Origin: B46-G9 sp964581175
GTDB lineage: Bacteria > Desulfobacterota > DSM-4660 > Desulfatiglandales > Desulfatiglandaceae
DNA length: 64,000 bases
Direction: 5' to 3'
Assembly (NCBI GenBank): GCA_964581175.1
Contig: CAZONI010000001.1
Coordinates: 1-64,000 of the forward strand
The position numbers and the translations under genes were made by a program. The notes beneath the pieces were generated by a model. That model saw nothing but the letters and a program-made list of their open reading frames with translations. It did not search any database and was not told the DNA's origin. Below are positions 1 through 9,423 of this stretch, in pieces. Each line of letters begins with the position of its first letter. The stretch's first letter is position 1.

Positions 1-42
1 AGACCATTATCATGTCGCTTGATGAACTCGAGGGGAAAAAGC

Positions 43-792
43 ATGACAAGTAGTCAGGCTTCCATGGAGGCGCTGGCCTCCGGGATCAGGGAGATCCACC
101 ACGACAAGGGAGCTGCCGCTGGAACTGCTGTACAAGCGTACCTCGAAAAGGAACTCGCATCCCTTTCCGCGGAGGAAAAAATCGAAACGCTGGATCATCT
201 CATGGAAGGCCTCCGGGAAGATCGCGGGCCGCAAAGAGTTCCTGAAGCACTTGACACGGACCTTCTCTCGAAGCTCTTTTCCATGCTCCTTGGGGAGCGG
301 GTCGGGCAGGTGGACATTACCTCCGAAAAGGTCATTGAAAGGCTGGCACATTCTTTGAATACCGTGTTTGATTCACTCAATGAATTGATCGGGGGCATCA
401 ACGCGACACTCATGGGAAGGGTCTCCGGCACGGAAACCATCCGGTTTGTCATCGGCTCCCAACTGGAGCAGAAGGACGAATCCAGGTCCCTGGAGGATTA
501 TGTGGACCAGATCAAGGAAGCGTTTGCCATCGCCCATCAGGCATTCCAGGACGCGGCCATGACCAAGATGCGCGAGATTCTCGGAGAACTGGATCCCAAG
601 AAAATTGAAGAATCGGCAGAAGGAGGCCTGAAGTTCGGGCCTCTCCGCAAGGCAGAGTTGTTCGAAATATACCAGGATAAACACCGAACCCTCAGGAATT
701 GGCTGGATACGGGGCTGCTTTCCGAGGCGCTCCTGCGGGAATTTGAGAGGATCTGCCAGAGATTGTATGCTGAAAAGGGAGGAAAAAAATGA
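43..792 (+). CDS. TagH C-terminal-domain-like T6SS protein lacking an FHA domain
   Basis: A 249-residue soluble protein. Its second half has the pattern of the C-terminal domain of T6SS FHA proteins (TagH/ImpI family): a helical block ending in an ELDPKKIEE...LKFGPLRKAELFEIYQDKHRTL-type segment and a closing FERICQRLY helix. In TagH that domain follows an N-terminal FHA domain. Here no FHA signature (GR...SxxH...NGT) is present, so the protein looks like the TagH tail on its own. A GAGGGG ribosome-binding site lies upstream of the ATG at 43, so I prefer it to the in-frame TTG at 19 or ATG at 22. The stop overlaps the tssJ start (ATGA), so the two are translationally coupled. The role in T6SS regulation or assembly is inferred from family and position. 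Because the window begins just upstream, a larger upstream gene or promoter cannot be seen. Confidence 0.6.
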   Translation: MTSSQASMEALASGIREIHHDKGAAAGTAVQAYLEKELASLSAEEKIETLDHLMEGLREDRGPQRVPEALDTDLLSKLFSMLLGERVGQVDITSEKVIERLAHSLNTVFDSLNELIGGINATLMGRVSGTETIRFVIGSQLEQKDESRSLEDYVDQIKEAFAIAHQAFQDAAMTKMREILGELDPKKIEESAEGGLKFGPLRKAELFEIYQDKHRTLRNWLDTGLLSEALLREFERICQRLYAEKGGKK

Positions 793-1340
793 AAAAAGCG
801 CTGTGTATACTGTCAGTACTGGTTGTCTTGCCTTTCGTCTACTCCTGTGCAAGCAAGCCGCTGCCTCCGCCTGATTACGTTTACGGCAAAGGCCAGATCC
901 AGCTTGATCTCAAGGCTGAGGCACAGCTCAACATGTATGAGGGAAGCCCCCACACCCTGCTTCTCTGCATCTATCAACTGAGGGACCCTAATGCCTTCAA
1001 CCAACTCACCGGTGATGAAGACGGCCTGTATAAGCTCCTGGAGTGCACAAATTTCGATCCCAGTGTGACCAATACCAAGAGGCTGATTGTGAGACCGGGC
1101 CAGACAACCTCTGTCCAACTGGACAGGGCCGAGGGCACCAAGTATGTCGGGATGGCGGCAGGGTACTCCGTTATGCGAAAGAAGAACATGATACGCCTGT
1201 TCAAGATCCCGGTAATCGTGGAGAAGAAGGGCTTTATCTCCACCACGAAAATCCAGAAACCCGGGCCGCTCCATCTTGAAATAGTCCTTGGCGCCCAGCA
1301 GATCAAGGATACAACGACCGAAGGACCGGGAAAAGAGTAA
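789..1340 (+). CDS. tssJ: T6SS outer-membrane lipoprotein TssJ
   Basis: TssJ is the outer-membrane-anchored lipoprotein that binds the periplasmic part of TssM in the T6SS membrane complex. The 183-residue product starts with a lipoprotein signal: two Lys, a hydrophobic stretch and Cys20 in a VYSC context (Tyr at -2 is not ideal, but the overall shape fits). The mature part has the TssJ beta-sandwich pattern, including LLLCIYQLRDPNAFNQL, where many TssJ proteins have (V/L)R(I/V)YQL...F, and the RPGQT segment followed by a late hydrophobic strand ending in LHLEIVLG. It sits directly ahead of tssK, tssL and tssM, the usual order. It overlaps the preceding gene by 4 nt. Confidence 0.88.
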   Translation: MKKALCILSVLVVLPFVYSCASKPLPPPDYVYGKGQIQLDLKAEAQLNMYEGSPHTLLLCIYQLRDPNAFNQLTGDEDGLYKLLECTNFDPSVTNTKRLIVRPGQTTSVQLDRAEGTKYVGMAAGYSVMRKKNMIRLFKIPVIVEKKGFISTTKIQKPGPLHLEIVLGAQQIKDTTTEGPGKE

Positions 1341-1447
1341 GTTCTCCAGGTCCCGCGGCAGAGACTATCGCGTCCGGGTTCAAACGAAGAGTCAGCCCCA
1401 AGCCGCGGGCATCAGGCGGCCGTCTAAACATTAATAACTATGAGGGG

Positions 1448-2848
1448 ATGCATACATTGGAAAGCAAGAAACCTTTGTTCTGGCACCAGGGACTCTTCCT
1501 GCAACCGCACCATTTTCAGCTCAGTGACCAGTATGTTCAATCGCTTCTGCTCCCGTACCAAAAGTTCATTGAGCCGTACCTCTGGGGTATCGCTCAGATA
1601 AATATCTCAGATGCCGCACTGGGCAACCGCTCGTTCGAGCTGGTCAAAGGTGAATTCCTTTTCCCTGACGGAACGTATGTCTCCATCCCGGGGAACGGCC
1701 TTGTTGAACCGAGATCTTTTGAGGAAGGCTGGATCGAGGGGGACAGACCCCTGAAAGTCTACCTGGGGTTGAAAAAATGGGACGCATCAGGTGAAAACGT
1801 GACCGTGCTCCCGGCCCTGGAGGGCATCGGGCAGGTTTCCACCCGTTTCGTGACAAAGACAGACCCGGATGAGGTGGGCGATCTCTACCAGCCCGGGCCG
1901 AAGGCCCAGGTGAAGAGCCTGCACTTCGTCTTGAGAGTGTTCTGGGAACCGGAAAAAGACCAACTGGGCGATTATCTTCTCATACCCGTTGCGCAGTTGG
2001 AAAGACGGGCAGAAGAGATCAGACTCTCTGAAGGGTACATTCCTCCGTGCCTGAACCTCAACAGCTCGGAATTCCTGCTCCAGTTGATGAAAGAAGTCCG
2101 GGATCAGCTGGCAAGCCGGGCGCGCCAGCTGGAAGAATACAAGACGCAGAAAGGGGTGCACACGGCTGAATTCGGGACCAGGGACATGGTATACCTTCTT
2201 GCCCTCCGCTCTCTCAACCGGTATGTTCCCCTCCTCTACCATTATCTGGAATCCTCCGTGATCCATCCCTGGCCGGTATTCGGGGTCCTGCGTCAGCTCA
2301 TCGGAGAGCTTTCCTCATTCTCCGACCAGGTAAATGTTCTCGGCGACCAGGAGGACGGAACTCCATTGCTCCAGACGTACGACCACCAGAACCTGGGCGC
2401 GTGCTTCCTGTCCGCCCAATCTCTGGTAACCCGACTGCTGGATGATATCACCGCCGGACCGGAATACATGATCCGCCTCATATACGACGGCACCTACTTT
2501 GCGGCAGAGCTTCCACCGGCCATTTTCGAGGGGCGAAATCGTTTCTACCTGGTGCTGGAGACTGAAGCGGATCCCGAAGCGCTGCTCAAGTCCATGGAAA
2601 CGGTCGTGAAGCTGAGTTCCCGGGAGTCCCTGCCCATCCTCATAGCACGGGCCTTGCCGGGTATCCGCGCTCAACATCTTGCCGTTCCGCCGCAGGAACT
2701 TCCGCGGCGGTCCCATTCTATTTATTTCCAGCTTGATCATCATTCCGACCAATGGTCACAGGTGCAAAAAGGGCACAATATGGCCCTGTACTGGGACGGT
2801 GCACCGGAAGACCTGAAGGCGGAAATGATGGTCGTCGGGAGGTCCTGA
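1448..2848 (+). CDS. tssK: T6SS baseplate protein TssK
   Basis: TssK links the T6SS baseplate to the TssJLM membrane complex. The 466-residue length is normal, and the N-terminus has the family hallmark (PLFWHQGLFLQPHHFQ). The start is uncertain. The GGGG of the apparent ribosome-binding site touches the ATG at 1448, leaving no spacer, whereas an in-frame TTG at 1457 sits 9 nt after it, giving 463 residues. Either start keeps the whole conserved domain. A 107-nt gap after tssJ holds a 7-bp inverted repeat (1352-1358 with 1403-1409, CCCGCGG/CCGCGGG) of unknown role. tssL follows 2 nt after the stop. Confidence 0.93.
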   Translation: MHTLESKKPLFWHQGLFLQPHHFQLSDQYVQSLLLPYQKFIEPYLWGIAQINISDAALGNRSFELVKGEFLFPDGTYVSIPGNGLVEPRSFEEGWIEGDRPLKVYLGLKKWDASGENVTVLPALEGIGQVSTRFVTKTDPDEVGDLYQPGPKAQVKSLHFVLRVFWEPEKDQLGDYLLIPVAQLERRAEEIRLSEGYIPPCLNLNSSEFLLQLMKEVRDQLASRARQLEEYKTQKGVHTAEFGTRDMVYLLALRSLNRYVPLLYHYLESSVIHPWPVFGVLRQLIGELSSFSDQVNVLGDQEDGTPLLQTYDHQNLGACFLSAQSLVTRLLDDITAGPEYMIRLIYDGTYFAAELPPAIFEGRNRFYLVLETEADPEALLKSMETVVKLSSRESLPILIARALPGIRAQHLAVPPQELPRRSHSIYFQLDHHSDQWSQVQKGHNMALYWDGAPEDLKAEMMVVGRS

Positions 2849-2850
2849 GC

Positions 2851-3528
2851 ATGCGCCTGACAGATTGTTTTTCAGAGCTTATCGCATACGTCATCTATTT
2901 CCTGAAGGCGGCTGATCGCAAACAAACACCGTTCGAGCAGGTACGGACAGACATCCAGCGACTCCTCTCGGATGCGGAAACCTGCGCGAAAGGGGTCGCT
3001 GTTTCAAATGAAGACTTCGACCTTGCTCGCTTCGCGGTGTGCGCATGGGTAGATGAAAGCATACTCAGTTCCGCGTGGACGATGAAGGACCAGTGGCAAA
3101 GAGAACCTCTACAGCGTCTCTACTATTCCACCACTGCAGCCGGCGAACTTTTCTATGAAAAACTGAACACCCTGGGGCTTCAGCAGAACAATGTGCGTGA
3201 AATATTCTACTTATGCCTGGCCATGGGCTTTAAGGGAAGATACTGCAACGAGGGGGATGACTTCCTCCTGGATCAGCTCAAGACCTCGAATTTGAAGCTC
3301 CTGGCCGGTAGTTCCATCGGTATCCCGTCCATTGAAAAGGAAGATCTCTTTCCCGAGGCCTATCCGGCATCTTCGGATATCCAGAAAACTCAAGGGAAAA
3401 AGGGACGGTTTAACCTCATGTCCCTCGTCCCGCTGCTTGGGCCGGTTGTCCTTTTTGGTCTCCTTTTCTGGATTTACCAGTTTATCCTGGGAAGTGTGGC
3501 AAATAACTTTCTGAGTACGGTACCGTGA
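2851..3528 (+). CDS. tssL: T6SS inner-membrane protein TssL (DotU/IcmH family)
   Basis: TssL pairs with TssM in the inner membrane and contacts TssK. The 225-residue protein has the DotU fold signatures: an N-terminal helix with ELIAYVIYFL, the AVCAWVDESIL segment, a LFYEKL region, the FYLCLAMGFKGRYC motif, and one C-terminal transmembrane helix (about residues 190-215). It lacks the peptidoglycan-binding OmpA-like extension carried by some TssL proteins. A longer frame opens upstream inside tssK, but the ATG at 2851 is correct because the family N-terminus (MRLTDCFSELIAYV) begins there and GGAGG lies just upstream. The next gene starts 1 nt after the stop. Confidence 0.9.
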   Translation: MRLTDCFSELIAYVIYFLKAADRKQTPFEQVRTDIQRLLSDAETCAKGVAVSNEDFDLARFAVCAWVDESILSSAWTMKDQWQREPLQRLYYSTTAAGELFYEKLNTLGLQQNNVREIFYLCLAMGFKGRYCNEGDDFLLDQLKTSNLKLLAGSSIGIPSIEKEDLFPEAYPASSDIQKTQGKKGRFNLMSLVPLLGPVVLFGLLFWIYQFILGSVANNFLSTVP

Positions 3529-3529
3529 T

Positions 3530-6500
3530 ATGAAACAATTGCTCTTGAACATCGCGAAAGTGTGCCTGATATTGCTGGGCTGCCTGCTTGTCCTGCTTAT
3601 TGTCTTCGGCGCGGTCCTCGGTCTTGACTGGCCGTGGTGGACAGGCCTTTTCATCCTGCTGGGACTGGTGGGCCTCATCATAGGCCTCTTCCTTCTCAAG
3701 AAAATCCTGTCCAGGCGGCGCGAACAGCACTTCGTGAACCAGATCGTGGAGCAGGATGACAGGCGACTCAAGGGCCTAAGCGACAAGGAAAGACAGCAGT
3801 CGAAGGCCCTCCAGGAACGGTGGAAAGAAGCGGTGGATACATTGCGGCGATCCCACTTGCGCAAATACGGGAACCCGCTTTACGTCCTCCCCTGGTACCT
3901 GGTCATCGGTGAGAGCGGATCAGGCAAGACCACCGCCATCAAGAGCGCCAAGCTGTCTTCTCCGTTTGCAGGGGAAATGCAGGCGTCCGGGATATCCGGT
4001 ACCAAGAATTGTGACTGGTGGTTCTTTGATGAGGCGGTTCTCATAGACACGGCAGGCAGATACGCCATTCCTGTGGATGAAGGGCGGGACAAGGAAGAGT
4101 GGAACAAGTTTCTCAATCTTCTGGCCCGGTACCGGAAAAAAGAGCCGTTAAACGGGCTCATCGTAACGATCGCGGCCGACAAACTGCTTTCGGACGCCTC
4201 TCGATCCCAGATCCTTGAGCAGGACGGGATCAACATCAGGCGCAGGATCGATGAGCTCATGCTGGCTCTTGGGACCAAGTTCCCCGTGTACGTTCTGGTC
4301 ACCAAATGCGACCTCATACAGGGGATGACCCAGTTCTGCGAACAACTCCCTGATGGCGCACTTTCACAGCCCATGGGATCCATAAACGAGGCATTTTCGA
4401 AGGATGCAGGATCCTTTCAGAACGAGGTGATGAACTCCCTGGGTGAGCGTCTGAGAGAGCTCCGACTCCTTCTCCTCCACCAGGTGAAAAGCGAGCAGGT
4501 GGACCCAGGCCTGCTTCTCTTCCCCGAAGAATTCGAACGGCTGCGGCCCGGTCTTACCCTCTTTATGCAGGGATTGTCACAGGAAAATCCTTACCAGGAA
4601 ACTCCCCTCATGAGGGGGCTTTTCTTCAGCAGCGGCCGCCAGGAAGGCACTCCATATTCCCATTTTCTCAAGTCCCTGGGGCTCATCGAGGAAAAGCAGG
4701 TACTTCCGGGGACCAACAAGGGCCTTTTCCTGCACGACTTTTTTGCCAAGATCCTCCCGTCTGACCGGGGCATCTTCGCCCCAACTCAGAAGGCCCTGGA
4801 ATGGAGCCGCCTCACCAGGAACCTCGGTCTCACCTCCTGGGTCGCGCTCGCAATAGCAGTATGCGGGCTGCTGAGTTTTTCCTTCGTAAAGAACCTCAGC
4901 ACCCTCAGGGGCGTTACCCGGGAATTCCAGAACCCGCCGGTCCTCAAAGGGCAATTCCTCTCCGATCTCGGCGTGCTCGAGCGTTTTCAGAAGGCTATTT
5001 TGAAGGTGGAAGAGCGGAATGGAAACTGGTGGATGCCCCGGTTTGGACTGGAAGAGAGCAATGATGTGGAATCCAGGCTCAAGGGAAAGTATTGCCTGCA
5101 GTTTCACAAAGGATTCATGGCTCCCCTGGATGAGCTCCTGACAAAGAAAATGGCGGGGTTTTCCGCGAACACTGACGAGGAAACGCTGGGCAGAAGCATC
5201 GCCTATCTGGTCCGCAGGATAAATCTCCTCCACTCCCGTCTGCAGGGGACAGGCCTGGCGGGATTGGAGAAGATGCCGGTTCCTCCTTTTGAGGCGGTGA
5301 TATTTGAAGGCGACCGGGATGTCGTACCCGAGATAAAGGGGAAGCTTGCCCAGCTCTATTTTTACTATCTCCTGTGGAACTCTGATTCCACCAGCATCAA
5401 CCGGGAATTGACCGATCTCCAGAAATGGCTTGCCCACATCGTTCAAATTAAGGGGAGCGACCTGAAATGGCTCGTTGCCTGGGCCAACACCCAGGAAAAG
5501 ATTCCTCCCGTTACCCTGGAAGATTTCTGGGGAGGAAGTGTCCCGGTGGAGGATACGGCCATGGTCCAGCCTGCCTTCACGACTGGGGGAAGAAAGGCCA
5601 TTGATGACTTCATCAAGGAACTGGAAGCGGCATTGCCGGATCCCGGGCCTCCCATGATCGCCGCGCAAAAAATCGCGTTTGGGACCTGGTACAAGAACGC
5701 ATACCTGGAATCCTGGTATCAATATGCCGCCGGTTTTTCGAAGGGGATGAAAAGGCTCAAGGGAAACGATCAATGGCAGCAAATGGTTTCCAGGATAGCA
5801 GAAAACGGCGGCCCCTATTTCGCACTTCTGGACAAAATGGCAACAGAACTGCAGGGGTACAGCACATTGGAAGCGCCTCCTCCCTGGCTCAATCTCGTTT
5901 TCCAGTTCCAGAGCATTAAGGCGGAAGCCGCTCAGATCGAGAGCATGAAAACCAAAGGCGCCATTGCAAAGGCCATCCCCAAAAGCAAGAAATTGATTTC
6001 CACCATTGAAAAAACACTGTCGAAATCGGGAAAAGACAACTCAATGGAAGTCCATATGAAAGGAGGCAAGGCCTTTCTGGAATACCAGGATGCCTTCAAG
6101 CAACTTGGCCGGATAGCCGAGTCCAGGAAACTGGCTTATGAGGAAGCATCACAGCTATTTGGGGACGATCCTGCCACCAGCAAGTCATCTTTTTTCTCGG
6201 CGAGCCATGCAGTATCAAGGTTGCAGGTTCTCATCGGCGGCGGCAAGGAAAGTGAAAAAGTGTTCTGGGAACTATTCGAAGGGCCTCTTTCGTTTCTCCG
6301 CGACTTCGCAATTTCAGAGACGGCCTGCTATCTCCAGGCAAAGTGGGAAAAGGATGTCCTGGTGGAAATCCAGGGAATACGTGACCAGAGGAGCATTCAG
6401 AAAGTCCTTCTCGGCCAGGGAGGACTCGCCACCGCCTTCGCGAAGGGCCCTGCCGGCCCCTTCCTGAACAGGAGTCTCAAGAAGGGATACTATGCGAAAA

Positions 6501-7036
6501 GCGTGCTCGACGGGCGTATCCCCTTTTCCGAGGAGTTTCTCCGGTACCTGACCAAGGGTATCGTCGAGCGGCAGCCCGCTCAGGCAAGCTACAAGGTGAC
6601 CGTCACAGGCCTTCCCACGGACGCCAATAAGGGGGCCAAGCTGCAGCCGCAGGCGACTCACCTGGAACTGCAGTGCGGGGATACCACCCAGAAAATAGAC
6701 AATTATCAGTATCCGGTCAGAAAAATTTTCAAGTGGTCGCCGGATTCCTGCGGCAACGTTTTGTTCAGGATTGAATTGGGCAATCTTGAACTCGTGAAGA
6801 GATATGAGGGCTCCTACGGCTTCCCGAAGTTCCTTGAGGATTTCAGGTCCGGGCAGAGGGTATTCCGGCGTTCGGAATTTCCGGAGAAAGAGACTGCGCT
6901 CAAGCGGATGGGCATCGAATATATTAAGGCCAATTTCCGTTTCAGCGGAAATGGCCCCGTAATCAGACTCCTCGGCGCGTCCCCGGGAAGGGTTCCTACA
7001 GAAGTAGCGGCATGCGCGACACAAACAAATCCATAG
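3530..7036 (+). CDS. tssM: T6SS membrane complex protein TssM (IcmF)
   Basis: The 1168-residue protein is the large inner-membrane scaffold whose periplasmic domain reaches TssJ. Two transmembrane helices lie within residues 1-60 and a third at about 432-456. Between them is the cytoplasmic NTPase-like domain with a complete Walker A (GESGSGKT, about residues 126-133) and a VLIDTAGRY Walker B-like segment. The long region after the third helix is the periplasmic TssM core, and the C-terminal beta-rich part resembles the TssJ-binding domain. The intact Walker A suggests nucleotide binding, which is not universal in TssM. It ends inside the next gene (25-nt overlap). Confidence 0.95.
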   Translation: MKQLLLNIAKVCLILLGCLLVLLIVFGAVLGLDWPWWTGLFILLGLVGLIIGLFLLKKILSRRREQHFVNQIVEQDDRRLKGLSDKERQQSKALQERWKEAVDTLRRSHLRKYGNPLYVLPWYLVIGESGSGKTTAIKSAKLSSPFAGEMQASGISGTKNCDWWFFDEAVLIDTAGRYAIPVDEGRDKEEWNKFLNLLARYRKKEPLNGLIVTIAADKLLSDASRSQILEQDGINIRRRIDELMLALGTKFPVYVLVTKCDLIQGMTQFCEQLPDGALSQPMGSINEAFSKDAGSFQNEVMNSLGERLRELRLLLLHQVKSEQVDPGLLLFPEEFERLRPGLTLFMQGLSQENPYQETPLMRGLFFSSGRQEGTPYSHFLKSLGLIEEKQVLPGTNKGLFLHDFFAKILPSDRGIFAPTQKALEWSRLTRNLGLTSWVALAIAVCGLLSFSFVKNLSTLRGVTREFQNPPVLKGQFLSDLGVLERFQKAILKVEERNGNWWMPRFGLEESNDVESRLKGKYCLQFHKGFMAPLDELLTKKMAGFSANTDEETLGRSIAYLVRRINLLHSRLQGTGLAGLEKMPVPPFEAVIFEGDRDVVPEIKGKLAQLYFYYLLWNSDSTSINRELTDLQKWLAHIVQIKGSDLKWLVAWANTQEKIPPVTLEDFWGGSVPVEDTAMVQPAFTTGGRKAIDDFIKELEAALPDPGPPMIAAQKIAFGTWYKNAYLESWYQYAAGFSKGMKRLKGNDQWQQMVSRIAENGGPYFALLDKMATELQGYSTLEAPPPWLNLVFQFQSIKAEAAQIESMKTKGAIAKAIPKSKKLISTIEKTLSKSGKDNSMEVHMKGGKAFLEYQDAFKQLGRIAESRKLAYEEASQLFGDDPATSKSSFFSASHAVSRLQVLIGGGKESEKVFWELFEGPLSFLRDFAISETACYLQAKWEKDVLVEIQGIRDQRSIQKVLLGQGGLATAFAKGPAGPFLNRSLKKGYYAKSVLDGRIPFSEEFLRYLTKGIVERQPAQASYKVTVTGLPTDANKGAKLQPQATHLELQCGDTTQKIDNYQYPVRKIFKWSPDSCGNVLFRIELGNLELVKRYEGSYGFPKFLEDFRSGQRVFRRSEFPEKETALKRMGIEYIKANFRFSGNGPVIRLLGASPGRVPTEVAACATQTNP

Positions 7037-7755
7037 GCACCTGGTGCTGGGCGGCCTCCGGCAAACACCCGTCGGCAAAGGATTTTCTGGAGGCGGGAGA
7101 ATCATTTCCCCTATTTGCCGCCCTCACCCTGTGGGTAGAAAGAGGATATCCTGAACATGCGGCCTCCGGCCCGGCACCGCTCCATTCGTGGCGATTCTGG
7201 GCGAGAGGAGGGAGAAAAGAACACATGGTCTGCGGGCTGCTCAAAGACAGCTGCGACAACCTGGGAAGGCCCTTCCCACTGCTTATTATGGGAAGCGGCG
7301 AGTTGGAAAGCTGGGAGGAGCACTGGGATCTCCTGCCCCTGGCATGCGAGCCCACCTGGGTCCAGATGGAGTCTTTTTCCACCCGCCAGTACACAAATTT
7401 CGAGGAACTTGAAAACGGCCTCGCCGCGATCCGGGCCCCTGCCCCCCGGTGGGATCATTTTAGGGGGACGGATTTTTCCACTTACAGCTCTTCCCCTTCG
7501 TGGGATTTGATACAGGACCTTCATCCGGGAGAGGTCTTCACAATCGCTCTGGAGCCGCTCCCTTCCCATGAACAAAAAATGCAGATCCTCGCCTGGCACC
7601 GGCTTTGCAGGAACCACTTGAAGGATCTGCCGGTGATCGCTTTTATGGGTGACGCGGGAGAGTTGCCGTATCTCTTTATTGCAATGCGGGCCCTGTCCCC
7701 CGAAGACTTCCAAAGTCTGTGGAGACATACTGTTCCTGAAACCCGCGAGGAGTAA
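7012..7755 (+). CDS. tagF: TagF-like T6SS-associated protein
   Basis: A 247-residue soluble protein whose N-terminal half matches the TagF/ImpM domain in layout: a GTWCWAASGKHPSAKDFL start (family GxxGKLPxxGDF), then alternating hydrophobic and aromatic segments (SWRFWARGG, VCGLLKDSCDNLGRPFPLLIM) typical of this domain. In other systems TagF is a negative post-translational regulator, sometimes fused to the PppA phosphatase. No phosphatase domain is present here. The remaining C-terminal part is not recognised. It overlaps the end of tssM by 25 nt and is followed by GAGGAG and tssA after 4 nt, so it is part of the same transcript. The family call is good; the regulatory role is inferred. Confidence 0.7.
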   Translation: MRDTNKSIGTWCWAASGKHPSAKDFLEAGESFPLFAALTLWVERGYPEHAASGPAPLHSWRFWARGGRKEHMVCGLLKDSCDNLGRPFPLLIMGSGELESWEEHWDLLPLACEPTWVQMESFSTRQYTNFEELENGLAAIRAPAPRWDHFRGTDFSTYSSSPSWDLIQDLHPGEVFTIALEPLPSHEQKMQILAWHRLCRNHLKDLPVIAFMGDAGELPYLFIAMRALSPEDFQSLWRHTVPETREE

Positions 7756-7759
7756 CCAT

Positions 7760-9340
7760 ATGGATCTGTTGTCACTCGGCAAAGAACCAATCAACTCCGA
7801 GAATCCGACCGGAACCGACGTCCGGTATGACTCGGAATTCGAAGAGCTGCAAGCCGAAATAGACAAATTATCTTCGCCCACTTCATCCGGATCATTGGAC
7901 TGGCAGAAAATAGTGAAGCTCTCCTCCGGTATCCTTGCCGGTAAATCCAAAGACCTGCTTGTAGCGAGCTACCTTGCGGTTGCCCTCATCCACACACAGG
8001 ATATCGAGGGGTTGCTTGCCGGGACGAAAATATACAGCGATCTTCTCGAATCCTTCTGGGAGAACCTGTTTCCGCCGAAAAAACGTCTCAGAGGACGTAT
8101 CGGCGCAATTGAGTGGTGGGTCGACAAAAGCGCGTCGATCCTGGATCAGTTGAAACTCGATCCCCTTCCCGCAGAGAAGCTCGAGCAACTGAAAGAGCAA
8201 CTGGGGAGAGCGGAGCAGCTCCTGAATGAGTATCTTGACGAACCTCCCCTGCTGCGGGGGATCCAGCGATATGTTGAAATGATTCCGAGCATCGCGGAAA
8301 AGGGACCTGAACCCGAAGCTCAATCGGAGAAACAATCGAAGACCGCTGCTTCTCCTTCAGCCCCCCAACCCCGGCCGCAGGAGGCGGCTGTCCCAAAGGA
8401 ACCTGAAAGTGTTGCATCCGATGAGGACGCCCAGAAAGTGTTTCGTCTGGGGGTGCAAAACATTCGAAAAGCCGCTGCTTTTCTCAGGGAATCGAACATT
8501 GGAAGTCCCGCTCCTTACCGGTGGACACGTTTTGCCGCCTGGTCATCGGTGGCGTCCCTTCCTCCTGTCACGGACGGGAAGACCATGATTCCCCCGCCTT
8601 CCGTCCAGATCACCGCAGACCTCAAGGCGTTTCGGGACAATGGAAACTGGGGCGCACTCGTAAAACTCGCGGAAACAAGCCTGCTTCAGTCCATATTCTG
8701 GCTCGATGTGAACCGTTTCAGCTGGGAGGGGCTCGGAAATATGGGAGAACAGTATCTGGATGCTCAGGAAGCCATCTGCCAGGAAACCGCCCTTCTGCTG
8801 CACCGCCTTCCGGATCTCATCACTTTTTCGTTTTCCGACGGCACACCACTCGCGGATACTCAGACGCGACAGTGGGTCGCGAGCATCGGTTTCGGCTCCG
8901 GCGCTGGAGCGAAATCCCAGGAAGTGACCGTTTCCGGAATGCCCGCCGGGGAAATGGATCACCTTGGGGAAATCCTTGAGAAAGCCTTCGCACTCGCCAA
9001 GAAGAAAAAGACGCTGGAGGCAACCCAGATCCTCCAGCAAGGGCTCCGGGGCACCTCTGCGCCCAGGGAAATACTCCTCTTCAGGATGGCCCTTTCCCAG
9101 GTGCTGACGGGAATGAATAAGACAGGGTTTGTCATCCCCCATCTCCAGGAGATGCTCACCATCCTGGAGACTTACCGGCTCGAGGAATGGGACAGGGATC
9201 TTGCTGTCAGGGCCCTGAAAATCGCATATGACGGTTTTGAGAGCGACACCAGTGAACAGTCCAAACGAGAGGCAGCAGCGATCCTTTCCCGGATTGCGCG
9301 GCTTGATCCGGTCGAGGCCCTTCGCCTTACAAAGAAATAG
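7760..9340 (+). CDS. tssA: T6SS cap/priming protein TssA (ImpA_N, VasJ-like C-terminus)
   Basis: TssA proteins bind the baseplate or distal sheath end and coordinate tail-tube/sheath assembly. The 526-residue product carries an ImpA-type N-terminal domain (about residues 10-130: FEELQAEIDKL, SKDLLVASYLAVALI, FWENLFPPKKRLRGRIGAIEWW). After a Pro/Ala/Gln-rich linker (about 180-220) comes a C-terminal half of the VasJ type (PYRWTRFAAW, WLDVNRFSWEGLG). The frame is open upstream to 7649, but the ATG at 7760 has a GAGGAG ribosome-binding site and matches where the family starts. An 83-nt gap separates it from tssB. Confidence 0.88.
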   Translation: MDLLSLGKEPINSENPTGTDVRYDSEFEELQAEIDKLSSPTSSGSLDWQKIVKLSSGILAGKSKDLLVASYLAVALIHTQDIEGLLAGTKIYSDLLESFWENLFPPKKRLRGRIGAIEWWVDKSASILDQLKLDPLPAEKLEQLKEQLGRAEQLLNEYLDEPPLLRGIQRYVEMIPSIAEKGPEPEAQSEKQSKTAASPSAPQPRPQEAAVPKEPESVASDEDAQKVFRLGVQNIRKAAAFLRESNIGSPAPYRWTRFAAWSSVASLPPVTDGKTMIPPPSVQITADLKAFRDNGNWGALVKLAETSLLQSIFWLDVNRFSWEGLGNMGEQYLDAQEAICQETALLLHRLPDLITFSFSDGTPLADTQTRQWVASIGFGSGAGAKSQEVTVSGMPAGEMDHLGEILEKAFALAKKKKTLEATQILQQGLRGTSAPREILLFRMALSQVLTGMNKTGFVIPHLQEMLTILETYRLEEWDRDLAVRALKIAYDGFESDTSEQSKREAAAILSRIARLDPVEALRLTKK

Positions 9341-9423
9341 GCATACCCGGGAGGTGTTCTTTATTGCTCCTTTCCGGAATCCATGATAGAAACAGCGGTT
9401 AACTTCCAACAAAGGAGGAAATT

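Noticed and set aside
4577..5782. 401-codon minus-strand frame within tssM
   Set aside because: A shadow of the TssM frame created by GC-rich third positions; no homology signal.
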